The notes below the pieces were generated by a model. That model was not told the DNA's origin. It did no database searches and saw only the letters and a program-made list of their open reading frames with translations. DNA of 64,000 nt. Origin: Jatrophihabitans_A lederbergiae (GTDB lineage: Bacteria; Actinomycetota; Actinomycetes; Mycobacteriales; Jatrophihabitantaceae). The stretch is from contig NZ_JAVREH010000002.1 of NCBI RefSeq assembly GCF_031845305.1, positions 186,001 to 250,000 on the forward strand. Reading direction: 5' to 3'. This document shows, in pieces, positions 52,670-61,111 of this stretch. Position 1 is the stretch's first letter. Each line of letters starts with the position of its first letter. The position numbers and the translations under genes were made by a program.

Positions 52670-53914
52670 ATGGTTGCCAATCCGACGCTCCAGCCTCGTT
52701 CGCGTCGGCAATTCCTCGGCGCGCTCGGCGCAGTCGCCCTCGGTGGGCTCGCGGCCTGTTCGAAATCCGGTTCCGCCGACCGCTCGCGCGCCCGGTCGTC
52801 GGCGTCCGACGAGGTGATTCCCACCGCCCGGCCGCAGGTGTCGATGCGACCGCCGACATCGGTGCGGGACGTCACCTCCTTCGGTGCTGTCGGTGACGGC
52901 AGCACCGATGACACCGCCGCGATCCAGCGAGCCATCGACTCCATGGACGCCGGCTCGGCGGTGCGCTTTCCGGCCGGGATGACGTTCTGCCACGACGATG
53001 TGCTGGTGGTTCGCACCGCCGGCACGCAACTGCTGGGCCCCGGCACCCTTCGAGCCACCAGGGAACATCGCTCGGCGCTGCAGATCCGGGCGGCCGACGT
53101 CACGGTCGACGGGTTGGTGCTGTCGATCGAGAAGACCTCCCAGCGATGGTCCACGCCCGCCCAGCACAAGCTGATGCTGGCCGCCTACGACGGCATCGTC
53201 GTCAAAAATGTTCGGGTCGAGGGCTCCGCCGCCGCCGGGGTGTTCTGCCTCGGCACGTCGAACTTCGTCCTGCAGGGACTACAGGTCAGCGACACCCGAG
53301 CTGACGGCATCCACATGACCGACGGGTGCCACGACGGCTTGGTCGAGGCCCCGATGGTCACCCGCAGCGGTGATGACGCGGTGGCGGTGGTGTCCTACCT
53401 GGACGACGCGAAGCGCTGCGAAAAGATCACCATCCTCAGCCCTCGGGTTCGCACCACCACGGGCGGCCGGGGGCTGAGCGTGGTGGGCGGGCACAACGTC
53501 ATCTATCGCGACATCGACGTGGCGGACAGCTTCGCCGCCGCGGTCTACGTCGCGTGTGAGGGTGGTCCGTCGGTCACCTACCCGTCGGAGGGCGTTCGAG
53601 TGATCGGAGGAACGATCACCGGCGCGAACACCGACTCCGCAATCGATCACGGCGCCGTGCTGGTGTACTCGGGTCGCTCGGGTGGTGCCGTACGCGATGT
53701 GATCGTGTCCGGACTCACCATCAGCGGCACCCGTGCCACCGCGAGCCGGCAGGTCGGCGCCGTGGCCGACAATCACGACGCGCTGTCGGAGATCACCTTC
53801 GAGCAGTTGCGGCTGGATCGTCATCCTCAGGCATACCAAGGAAATGCCCCGCTGTCGGCGTTGTCGGTCGTCGGCGTGGTCGCAGGCGGCGATCCGGTGC
53901 AGGCGCCCCGGTGA
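52670..53914 (+). CDS. Tat-exported beta-helix lipoprotein, GH28-like
   Basis: The ATG at 52670 gives 414 residues with a twin-arginine leader (RSRRQFLGALG) and lipobox LAAC (Cys30). The mature part starts TSFGAVGDGSTDDTAAIQRA and is a right-handed beta-helix paralogous to the helix at 41530-43242. It has the same ADG (Asp212), GDD (Asp235, Asp236) and GRG (Arg267) series, and near-identical blocks such as GRGLSVVGG. It lacks the malectin domain. Lipid anchoring would place it at the outer face of the membrane, where nascent polysaccharide emerges. Hydrolase, lyase or epimerase activity is inferred from the fold and the three aspartates. Confidence 0.8.
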   Translation: MVANPTLQPRSRRQFLGALGAVALGGLAACSKSGSADRSRARSSASDEVIPTARPQVSMRPPTSVRDVTSFGAVGDGSTDDTAAIQRAIDSMDAGSAVRFPAGMTFCHDDVLVVRTAGTQLLGPGTLRATREHRSALQIRAADVTVDGLVLSIEKTSQRWSTPAQHKLMLAAYDGIVVKNVRVEGSAAAGVFCLGTSNFVLQGLQVSDTRADGIHMTDGCHDGLVEAPMVTRSGDDAVAVVSYLDDAKRCEKITILSPRVRTTTGGRGLSVVGGHNVIYRDIDVADSFAAAVYVACEGGPSVTYPSEGVRVIGGTITGANTDSAIDHGAVLVYSGRSGGAVRDVIVSGLTISGTRATASRQVGAVADNHDALSEITFEQLRLDRHPQAYQGNAPLSALSVVGVVAGGDPVQAPR

Positions 53915-55017
53915 CGCCGCGGGTGACGATCGTGCACGAGCGCTTCACCGAGTTCGCCGGTTCGGAACAGGTGGTGGCACAGCTGGCTCAGCTCTGGCCG
54001 GACGCGCCGGTACGCGCGCCGATCGCGCTGCCCGATGGCCTGCCGCCCGTCCTGCGCGAGCGCGTCCGTGGCACCGGCCTCAGCCGGTTGGTCCGCCGCG
54101 GCGGTGGTTACGCACACTTGCTACCGGCACTGCCGCTTGCCATGCGCCGGCTGTCACTGGGCGATCCGGACGTGGTGGTCGCAAGTCATCACGCCTTTGC
54201 CAACCAGGTGGTTCACGCCACCACCGCTCCGGTGATCTCATATGTGCACAGCCCGGCGCGATGGGTGTGGGATCCCGCCATGCGGGCGGGCGAGGCCGGG
54301 GGTGCCGCGGGAGCGGCGATGCTCGGGGCGTTCGCCGCCGCCTACCGGCCCGCGGACCGAAAGGCGGCCGTGCGGCTGGCGGGTATCGTCGCCAACTCCC
54401 GGGCGGTCGCCGAGCGAATCGCGCAGTGGTGGGATCAGCCCTCGACGGTGGTACACCCACCGGTGGACACCGAGTACTACACGCCTGATGAAGATGTTCC
54501 GCGCGAGGAATTCCTGTTGCTGGCAGGCCGTCTGGTTCCGTACAAGCGTCCCGCTCTGGCCATCGAGGCTGCACGACGTGCGGGAATGCGGCTGGTGGTC
54601 GCCGGGGACGGTCGGATGCGTGCCGAGTGCGAGCGGGTTGCCGGACCGCACACCGAGTTCGTGGGGCGGGTGCCCGATGACCAGTTGCGATCGTTGTTCC
54701 GGCGCTGTGCCGCGCTGTTGATGCCCGGGGTCGAGGATTTCGGCATCGTTCCCGTCGAGGCGCAGGCATGTGGGGCTCCGGTGATCGCGACCGGTGCGGG
54801 TGGTGCGCTGGACACGGTGGTTCCTGGGCGCACGGGTGAACTGGTCCATTTCGGCAGCGGTGACGGCGCGGGCCTGACCCAGCGCTGGGCACTGGCGTTG
54901 CGGGAGTTGGACCCCGGTCATTACCGCGTCGGGGCGGTTCGCGAGCACGCCGAGGGATTCTCCTCTCAGCGATTCCGTTCCAGCATGAACGCTCTGATCG
55001 GGACAATCATGGACTGA
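53911..55017 (+). CDS. Family 4 glycosyltransferase
   Basis: This 368-residue GT-B enzyme starts with GTG overlapping the previous stop as GTGA. It begins VTIVHERFTEFAGSEQVVAQLA, has the acceptor-domain segment ISYVHSPARWVWDP, and continues with VANSRAVAERIAQWW, LLLAGRLVPYKRPALAIEAA and the donor motif PGVEDFGIVPVEAQACG. The HSPARWVWD type is common in mannosyltransferases of envelope polysaccharides, but specificity is not proven. It is coupled to the beta-helix lipoprotein gene. Confidence 0.9.
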   Translation: MTPRVTIVHERFTEFAGSEQVVAQLAQLWPDAPVRAPIALPDGLPPVLRERVRGTGLSRLVRRGGGYAHLLPALPLAMRRLSLGDPDVVVASHHAFANQVVHATTAPVISYVHSPARWVWDPAMRAGEAGGAAGAAMLGAFAAAYRPADRKAAVRLAGIVANSRAVAERIAQWWDQPSTVVHPPVDTEYYTPDEDVPREEFLLLAGRLVPYKRPALAIEAARRAGMRLVVAGDGRMRAECERVAGPHTEFVGRVPDDQLRSLFRRCAALLMPGVEDFGIVPVEAQACGAPVIATGAGGALDTVVPGRTGELVHFGSGDGAGLTQRWALALRELDPGHYRVGAVREHAEGFSSQRFRSSMNALIGTIMD

Positions 55018-55232
55018 TTATCACACAGCGTATTCGTTCAATTACATACGGTTGCTTTCCCGTATCGAGCGCGCACCTCGCTGGGGGGTCGGTAGCAATC
55101 GGCTGGACGTCACATTATGTGTTCGTTACCGGATGCGGTCTCGTTCGATTTGATCTCGACACGACGACGAACGATATTTGGTGGGCCTGACCAGGTGCCC
55201 GTCAGGTGAATCAGTGCTTGCTCGGGGGATTG
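55018..55232 (+). promoter_or_regulatory. AT-richer spacer with two inverted repeats before the phosphoglycosyltransferase gene
   Basis: ATACGG (55046-55051) and CCGTAT (55060-55065) form a six-base hairpin 29 bases after the glycosyltransferase stop, possibly a weak terminator. TCGTTCG (55141-55147) and CGAACGA (55168-55174) form a perfect seven-base inverted repeat with a 20-base spacer, a possible operator about 60 bases before the next gene. No confident -35/-10 pair was found. Confidence 0.4.
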
Positions 55233-56714
55233 ATGTATCTGCTCTCGCAGGGCGTGGCGACGGACCGTCGAAAGATGGTGCACACCGCCATGCTCGTGGC
55301 CTTCGACTCCGTCGCCATGGTGCTCTCGTTCGAGGTGGCGAGGTGGCTTCGCGGTCAGTCGGGCCGCTCATTCGCCCACAGCGTCGATTTCGTACGCTTC
55401 ACTGCCCTGATGTTCGGTACGATTCCCCTGTGGATACTGGTATTCGGTGTATGCGGTTTGTACTCCACCAGAGCTGACACCGGGCAGGCCAACGAAGCGG
55501 GCCGCGTGACGGCGGCCGTTTTCGGTGGCGTGATGGTCCTGATGTCTTTGGACTACCTCAGCCTCGATGTACGCATCTTCCCCAGCCGTTCCGTGCCGCT
55601 GATCGCACTGCTGGTGGGGGTTCCGCTGGTGGTGGCGGGGCGACAGTGCGTGCGCCGGGCGATGCGCAACCTGTACGTCCGAGGACGCGGTCTGCACAAC
55701 GTGATACTCATCGGCACCGGCGAGGTCGCCGGGCGCATCGCGAACCGGCTGACCGATCCGGCTCATGGTTACCGGCTGGTCGCTGCGGTCGACGCGAAGC
55801 GCGCGGGTGAGCAGTTGCTCGGTCGCATTCCCGTCTACAGGAGCGTGCAAGAGGCGATCGAGGCATATCCCGAGCATCCGATCGCCGAGGTGGTGCAAGC
55901 CGATCTGGACATCCCGCGCGAGGAAGCGGTGCGCCAGATGAGCTATGCCAACTCCCGCGGGATGAGCTACCGCTTCGTTCCGGACATGTACGGCGTGTAC
56001 GCGGCGGCCTCGACCATGGCCACGATCGACGGCGTGCCGGTGATGGAGGTGCGGCTCACCTCGCTGGGGGGCTGGGGCGCGGTCGGCAAGCGGATCTTCG
56101 ACGCCGTCGGCGCATTCCTGCTACTGATCGCCTTGGGGCCGGTCATGGCGGTCCTCGCTGTCGCGGTGAAGTTGAGCGAGCCGGCCGGGCCGATCCTCTA
56201 CACCCAGCAGCGGTTGGGTCTGCGCGGCAAGACGATCGCCGTGAAGAAGTTCCGCAGCATGAGCTGGCGATACTCCACGGGACCTGACCGGGAGTTCAAG
56301 ACCGCGGAGGCCGCGTTCCACGCGATGGGACGCTCAGACCTCATCCCGGAGTTCCGGCTCACGCACAAGGTTGCCGACGATCCTCGCGTGTCGCGACTCG
56401 GCAAGTTCATGCGCAAGACGAGTCTGGACGAGCTGCCCCAGCTCTATGACGCGTTGCGGGGCGAGTTGAGTCTGGTGGGACCGAGGCCGATCACCCAGGC
56501 CGAGCTCGACCGCTACGGCGATCAGGCCACGAGCTTTCTGGCCCTGAAGCCGGGCATAACCGGACTGTGGCAGGTCAACGGTCGAAGCTCCACGACGTAT
56601 GAGGAGAGGGTGAAGTTGGATATCTTCTATGTCGAGCACTGGAGTCTTGGCATGGACCTTTCGATTCTGGCGAGAACCCTGGTGTCGGTCACGGCACGCA
56701 AGGGCGCGGTGTGA
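55233..56714 (+). CDS. Polyprenyl glycosylphosphotransferase (initiating enzyme)
   Basis: This enzyme loads the first sugar-1-phosphate onto undecaprenyl phosphate. The 493-residue protein has about four N-terminal helices, a CoA-binding-like Rossmann domain (NVILIGTGEVAGRIANRL) and a fifth helix. The bacterial sugar transferase domain follows, with ILYTQQRLGLRGKTIAVKKF, MRKTSLDELPQLYDALRGEL, SLVGPRP and PGITGLWQVNGRSS. This is the WcaJ/CpsE-type architecture. The ATG at 55233 follows GGGGGA closely. A GTG at 55206 is an alternative start. Confidence 0.93.
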   Translation: MYLLSQGVATDRRKMVHTAMLVAFDSVAMVLSFEVARWLRGQSGRSFAHSVDFVRFTALMFGTIPLWILVFGVCGLYSTRADTGQANEAGRVTAAVFGGVMVLMSLDYLSLDVRIFPSRSVPLIALLVGVPLVVAGRQCVRRAMRNLYVRGRGLHNVILIGTGEVAGRIANRLTDPAHGYRLVAAVDAKRAGEQLLGRIPVYRSVQEAIEAYPEHPIAEVVQADLDIPREEAVRQMSYANSRGMSYRFVPDMYGVYAAASTMATIDGVPVMEVRLTSLGGWGAVGKRIFDAVGAFLLLIALGPVMAVLAVAVKLSEPAGPILYTQQRLGLRGKTIAVKKFRSMSWRYSTGPDREFKTAEAAFHAMGRSDLIPEFRLTHKVADDPRVSRLGKFMRKTSLDELPQLYDALRGELSLVGPRPITQAELDRYGDQATSFLALKPGITGLWQVNGRSSTTYEERVKLDIFYVEHWSLGMDLSILARTLVSVTARKGAV

Positions 56715-56771
56715 GTCAGCGCCAGTGCATCGGCTGAAGCCCCAGCCCGGAACCTGCAGGTGAAGGCTGAG

Positions 56772-57818
56772 ATGACGAATACCTCGCTCGTCGGAGTGGT
56801 GATGACGGCTTACGACAGTGGGTCCTTCATCGCCGAGGCGCTCGCCTCCCTGGTGGCCCAATCGAACACCGACTGGCAGTGCGTGGTGGTGGACGACGGT
56901 TCGACCGATTCCACGGTTGACATCGTGCGGGGCATGGCCGCCCAGGACGACCGCATCACCCTGGTGCGGCAGGACCATGGTGGCGTCTCGCGCGCTCGCA
57001 ATGCCGGCCTGGCGGCGCTGTCGCCGCAGGCGTGCTACGTGGCGTTCTTCGACAGTGACGATCGGTACCTGGGTGATGCGCTCGAGTCGCTCGTCGCAGT
57101 GCTCGACCGGCGCCCGGACGCCGTAGGAGCCTTCGGCTGGGCCGAGTACATGGACGAGCACGGCGAGCCCCTGCAGCTCGGGGCGCATCCCGCGCTGCAG
57201 CGGGCGCGGCGGGTGACGCGCGGCTGGCGACTCGGTGATGTCGATCCCGGTGCGGACAGCACCTTCGATGACGTGGCCGTGGCCGGGGCAATCTGGCCGT
57301 CCGCGGTGGCGTTGCATCGGCGGAGTGCTATCACCGCGGCCGGGGGCCTGGACGAGAGCTTCACCAGGCAGGGTGATTGGGAGCTCTACGTCCGGATGGC
57401 TCGCCTGGGCCCGTTCGCGGTGCTGGAGAAGCAGGTCGTGTGGTACCGCCGGCACGGTTCCAACCTGACCGGAGACGTCCTCGAGAGCTGCTACCAGCAG
57501 GAGCGCGTCCGGTACAAGGCGTGGCTGTCGGCCAGCAACAGCCCCACCCAACGCCGGGTGGTCGCACGGGGTGCGCGCCGGATCCAGTTGGCCGGCATCC
57601 GGCGGATGCTGCGTCGGCTGCGGGCGGACGCGTCCTCGCGCCAGCCGTGGTGCGCCCTGATCGACGCGGTCGGGCTCGCGATGATGGGCGCTGCGCTGCT
57701 GCGCCGTGGACCTGCCCGGCCGAGCCGGCGCAGGGTGTCCTGGACGGCGGCAGAAGTTCACCGCGGCAGGCGGATACTGAGGGCGTGCGACTGTCGAAGC
57801 GGGTGTCCGGGTTCCTGA
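56772..57818 (+). CDS. Family 2 glycosyltransferase (copy B)
   Basis: This 348-residue GT-A enzyme has VVMTAYDSGSFIAEALASL, VVVDDGSTDST and FFDSDDRY, then the SFTRQGDWELYVRM motif with the catalytic Asp. It is paralogous to copy A at 43297-44328 along the whole length, including the RRPDAVGAFGWAEYMDEHG block. The ATG at 56772 has GAAGG five bases upstream; a GTG at 56760 is in frame. Its 3' end overlaps the SCO4848-like gene by 34 bases and marks the right end of the exopolysaccharide locus. Confidence 0.9.
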   Translation: MTNTSLVGVVMTAYDSGSFIAEALASLVAQSNTDWQCVVVDDGSTDSTVDIVRGMAAQDDRITLVRQDHGGVSRARNAGLAALSPQACYVAFFDSDDRYLGDALESLVAVLDRRPDAVGAFGWAEYMDEHGEPLQLGAHPALQRARRVTRGWRLGDVDPGADSTFDDVAVAGAIWPSAVALHRRSAITAAGGLDESFTRQGDWELYVRMARLGPFAVLEKQVVWYRRHGSNLTGDVLESCYQQERVRYKAWLSASNSPTQRRVVARGARRIQLAGIRRMLRRLRADASSRQPWCALIDAVGLAMMGAALLRRGPARPSRRRVSWTAAEVHRGRRILRACDCRSGCPGS

Positions 57819-58114
57819 TCGCGTTCGGTGGATGGTCCTGGATCATCTGGCCCACCTTTCTGAAGAACATCTGGAAGGACCCGCGGTCCTGGGACAACGG
57901 CGCGACCGCGTTCTTCCTGGTGCATCTGGCGTTGACCGCGGCGTCGTTGGCCCTAGGCACGGCGATCGGGGTGCTGGGCGTGCTCGGCTGGCTGCGTGCC
58001 GGGTCCGGCCGTCCGGCACAGGTATCGGTGGTACCTGCCGATCGGATTGACGGTGCGGCCGTCAGCTGTGAGGATCGCCCGGTTCGCTCGTCCCCATCAG
58101 GAGGTTCTTCGTGA
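57785..58114 (+). CDS. SCO4848-like small membrane protein
   Basis: This 109-residue protein begins with GTG and reads VRLSKRVSGFLIAFGGWSW, then IIWPTFLKNIWKDPRSWDNG, followed by a second helix (FFLVHLALTAASLALGTAIG). This matches my memory of the SCO4848 membrane protein family, including the W-S-W-x-I-W and KN-x-W-K-D residues. The Pro/Ser-rich C-terminus is extra. It overlaps the glycosyltransferase upstream by 34 bases in another frame and couples to the next gene through GTGA. In Streptomyces its neighbour is the D,D-carboxypeptidase gene. The function is unknown. Confidence 0.78.
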   Translation: MRLSKRVSGFLIAFGGWSWIIWPTFLKNIWKDPRSWDNGATAFFLVHLALTAASLALGTAIGVLGVLGWLRAGSGRPAQVSVVPADRIDGAAVSCEDRPVRSSPSGGSS

Positions 58115-58584
58115 CGCAACCCGCAGCCGGCTGGTATGCCGACCCCGCCGGGGGGCAGAGTGAGCGGTGGTGGGACGGCGCGCGGTGGTCGGAGTCCACC
58201 CGGCCGCTGCCACCGGTGGCAGGCGGTGCGGCAGCCTATCCGGCCGAGCCCGCGTACTCCGCGCCTCAGCCGTACGGCCAACCGTATGCCCAGCAACAGC
58301 CGAACGGCGCGCAACAGCCGTACGGCCAGCCGTTCTACCCGCAGGGGGGAGGCGCGGGGCAGCAGCCGAACGCCACGCTGTTCCGGCGCAATCGCTACAC
58401 CGCCTACACCGTCCTGGTCGGCGTGGCGTACGTGCTGCTCGCCTCGGTGGCCCACTTCGTACTCATCGGCGTGCTGCCGATCCTCTTCACCGTCCGGGCC
58501 TTCCGCGGCAAGGAACCGCTGGCCCCGGTCGCGGCCGTGGTGGCCGCCCTCGCGGTGGTCTTCTCCTTCCTCCTGCTGGCATAG
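58111..58584 (+). CDS. DUF2510 membrane protein
   Basis: This 157-residue protein has an N-terminal DUF2510 motif AGWYADPAGGQSERWWDGARW, a Gln/Pro/Tyr-rich linker of PYGQP units, and two C-terminal helices (AYTVLVGVAYVLLASVAHF and VAAVVAALAVVFSFLLL). The GTG start overlaps the previous stop as GTGA. Its linker resembles the tail of the DUF5336 protein near 5100. The function is unknown; DUF2510 is often found with membrane or secretion-related domains. Confidence 0.85.
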   Translation: MTQPAAGWYADPAGGQSERWWDGARWSESTRPLPPVAGGAAAYPAEPAYSAPQPYGQPYAQQQPNGAQQPYGQPFYPQGGGAGQQPNATLFRRNRYTAYTVLVGVAYVLLASVAHFVLIGVLPILFTVRAFRGKEPLAPVAAVVAALAVVFSFLLLA

Positions 58585-58600
58585 CGATCTGCCGGCCGGC

Positions 58601-58646
58601 CGCCTCAGCCCGGTCGCCTCAGCCCGGTCGGCCGCCTCAGCCCGGC
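58601..58646. repeat. Three 14-bp repeats at the 3' end of glpK1
   Basis: CGCCTCAGCCCGGT occurs at 58601-58614 and 58615-58628, and with one change at 58633-58646. On the minus strand each copy contains TGA. The copy at 58633-58646 supplies the glpK1 stop, and the others follow it in different frames, since 14 is not a multiple of three. It may be a slipped-strand duplication or a stack of backup stops. Confidence 0.75.
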
Positions 58647-60199
58647 CGGGTGCCGGAACCGTCGCGGACCCAGCCGAACGTGCGGGTCACGGCGAACTTC
58701 CAGTTCTCGTACTCGCGCTCGCGCAGCGCGGCGTCCATGCTCGGCGTCCACTGCGCGGCGCGGTGCCAGTTGCGCCGCAGTGACGCCAGGTCCGGCCAGA
58801 ACCCGACCGACAGCCCCGCCGCGTACGCCGCTCCCAGCGAGACGGTCTCGGCCATCATCGGCCGCACCACCGGGGTGTCCAGGATGTCGGCCACGAACTG
58901 CATCAGCAGGTTGTTCGCGGTCATGCCACCGTCGACCCGGAGCGCGCGGATGGGCAGGCCGGAGTCGGCGTTCATCGCGTCGATCACCTCGCGGGTCTGC
59001 CAGCCGGTGGCCTCCAGCACCGCCCGGGCCAGATGCCCCTTGTTCACATACGAGGTCAGCCCCGCGATGACCCCGCGCGCCTCGCCGCGCCAGTGCGGCG
59101 CGAACAGTCCCGCGAACGCGGGAACCACGTAACAGCCGCCGTTGTCGGTCACCGTCCGCGCCAGCGTCTCGATCTCCGGGGCGCTGGAGATCAGGCCCAG
59201 GCCGTCGCGGAGCCACTGCACCAGCGACCCGGTCACCGCGATCGAGCCCTCCAGCGCGTACGTCGGCGGCTCGCCGGCCAGCTGGTAGGCCACCGTCGGG
59301 ATCAGGCCGTGGCTGGAGTTGACCAGTTCGCTTCCGGTGTTGAGCAGCAGGAAGCTGCCGGTGCCGTACGTGCACTTGGCGTCCCCGGCGTCGAAGCAGG
59401 TCTGCCCGAACAGCGCTGCCTGCTGGTCGCCGAGGGCGGCGGCGATCGGGGCGCCGGGCACCAGTTCCCGGCAGAGTCCATATACCTCCAGGGACGGCCG
59501 GATCTCGGGCAGTACCGCCGCCGGGATGTCGAAGAAGTCCAGCAGCTGCGGATCCCATTGCAGCGTGCGGATGTTCATCAGCATGTCGCGGCTGGCATTG
59601 GTGACATCGGTGACGTGGACGCCGCCGTCCGGCCCGCCGGTGAGGTTCCAGATCAGCCAGGTCTCCATCGTTCCGAACAGCAGCTCCCCGTCCTCGGCGC
59701 GGCGGCGGGCGCCGGGGACGTTCTCCAGCAGCCAGCGCAGCCGGGAGGCGCTGAAGTACGCGGCCATCGGCAGCCCGCAGCGGCGAACCACCTCCACCGC
59801 CCGGGGGTCGGCGCCCAGGGAGTCCATCAGCGCGGCCGTCCGGGTGTCCTGCCAGACGATGGCGCGGTGGATCGGCTCGCCGGTGCGCCGGTTCCACACC
59901 ACCGTGGTCTCGCGCTGGTTGGCGATGCCGACGGCGGCGACCTGCTCGGCGACGATGCCGGCATCGGCCAGCGTGGCGGGCACCAGCCGCCGCAGGTTGC
60001 GCCAGATCTCTGCCGCGTCGTGCTCGACCCAGCCCGGTTGGGGAAAGAACTGGTGGTGCTCGTGCTGCCGGACGGCGACGAGCCGGCCGGCCTGGTCGAA
60101 CACGATGGACCGGGTGGAGGTGGTGCCCTGGTCGATCGCCAGCACGTAGCGCGCGCTCGGGCCGCCGCCGGTGGGGCGCGTCGTAGCGGAAGTGGTCAT
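58637..60199 (-). CDS. glpK: Glycerol kinase (copy 1)
   Basis: GlpK phosphorylates glycerol to glycerol-3-phosphate. The ATG at 60199 gives 520 residues, with the FGGY-family start LAIDQGTTSTRSIVFD, then GWVEHDAAEIW, NQRETTVVWNRRTG and IVWQDTRTA. The C-terminal ATPase segments are KCTYGTGSFLLLNTG and RVDGGMTANNLLMQFVADIL. The start overlaps the iclR stop as ATGA. A second, separate glpK lies at 62050-63564 beside glpF. The two differ throughout, so one is not a recent duplicate of the other. Confidence 0.93.
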   Translation of the reverse strand: MTTSATTRPTGGGPSARYVLAIDQGTTSTRSIVFDQAGRLVAVRQHEHHQFFPQPGWVEHDAAEIWRNLRRLVPATLADAGIVAEQVAAVGIANQRETTVVWNRRTGEPIHRAIVWQDTRTAALMDSLGADPRAVEVVRRCGLPMAAYFSASRLRWLLENVPGARRRAEDGELLFGTMETWLIWNLTGGPDGGVHVTDVTNASRDMLMNIRTLQWDPQLLDFFDIPAAVLPEIRPSLEVYGLCRELVPGAPIAAALGDQQAALFGQTCFDAGDAKCTYGTGSFLLLNTGSELVNSSHGLIPTVAYQLAGEPPTYALEGSIAVTGSLVQWLRDGLGLISSAPEIETLARTVTDNGGCYVVPAFAGLFAPHWRGEARGVIAGLTSYVNKGHLARAVLEATGWQTREVIDAMNADSGLPIRALRVDGGMTANNLLMQFVADILDTPVVRPMMAETVSLGAAYAAGLSVGFWPDLASLRRNWHRAAQWTPSMDAALREREYENWKFAVTRTFGWVRDGSGTRPG

Positions 60200-60969
60200 C
60201 GGCGTGCCGTCAGCAGGTCGCGCCACACCGACCGGGCCGCCTCGACCACCAGGGCGACGAGCTGCTCGCGCGGCCGGTCCCGGGAGTCACACACCCGCTC
60301 CAACGGGCCGGAGATGCCGATCGCGCCCACCACCCGGCCGCCCAGGCCGCGGATCGGCGCGGCGATCGAGGCCTCACCGACCGAGAACTCCTCGATCTCG
60401 GCTGCCCAGCCCTGAGTGCGGACGGCGACCAGGGCACGGGCCAGCGCCTTCGACGAGGTGATCGTCCGGGCCGTGTAGGACTCCAGCGCCGGGTCGGCCC
60501 GCAGTCGCAGGGTCGGCGTCCAGGCTGTCAGCACCTTGCCGAGCGCGGTGGCATGCGGCGGTACCTGCGCGCCCACCTCGAGCTCCTGCGCCGAGTCGTC
60601 CGGCCGGAAGACGTGGTGGATTATGAACGCCGAGCCGTCCGAGCCCTGCCGCACCGCCGCGACCCGTACCGACTCGCCGCTGCGGCTGGCCAGCGAGTCG
60701 GCCCAGTTCACCGCGTGTGAGCGCAGCTCGTTCGGGTCCAGCCCGATGTGCCCGAGCTCGGTCAGCCCCGTGCCGAGCTGGTATTTGCCGGTTCCGTCGA
60801 CCTGTTCCAGAAAGCCGACGGAGTTCAGCGTCCGCAGCAGGCCGTGTGCCGTGGCCTTCGCGAGATCCAGGGCCTCGGCGATATCGCTCAGTCCCAGGTT
60901 GGCGGGGCTGTCGGCGACGAGCTGCAGGATCGCGGCGGCCCGCTCCACGGACTGGATGGAACCAGGCAT
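60196..60969 (-). CDS. IclR-family transcriptional regulator (likely glycerol regulator)
   Basis: This 257-residue protein has an N-terminal winged helix (SVERAAAILQLVADSPANLGLSDIAEALDLAKATAHGLLRTL region) and a C-terminal IclR effector domain with GAQVPPHATALGKVLTAW. Its own gene is first in the iclR-glpK1 operon and is divergent from glpF. GylR of Streptomyces, which controls glycerol genes, is an IclR-type regulator from memory, so the same role is likely here. Confidence 0.9.
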   Translation of the reverse strand: MPGSIQSVERAAAILQLVADSPANLGLSDIAEALDLAKATAHGLLRTLNSVGFLEQVDGTGKYQLGTGLTELGHIGLDPNELRSHAVNWADSLASRSGESVRVAAVRQGSDGSAFIIHHVFRPDDSAQELEVGAQVPPHATALGKVLTAWTPTLRLRADPALESYTARTITSSKALARALVAVRTQGWAAEIEEFSVGEASIAAPIRGLGGRVVGAIGISGPLERVCDSRDRPREQLVALVVEAARSVWRDLLTARR

Positions 60970-61036
60970 TGTCAGACGCTAACCCACTTCGCCGCAGCGG
61001 TCGACATTGTCGTCCCGAAGGTCTATCGCGTCGCTC

Positions 61037-61059
61037 CGTGCGCTCCTAGATTTCGCACG
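61037..61059. promoter_or_regulatory. Inverted repeat between iclR and glpF, candidate operator
   Basis: CGTGCG (61037-61042) and CGCACG (61054-61059) are a perfect six-base inverted repeat around an AT-richer 11-base centre containing TAGATT. It lies in the 142-base divergent spacer, 53 bases before the glpF start, where an IclR-type dimer could control both directions. Confidence 0.4.
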
Positions 61060-61111
61060 TGTAACGCTGCCCAGCCCCGGCAGCTCCCCACATCGGAATG
61101 GACGTCGTCAG

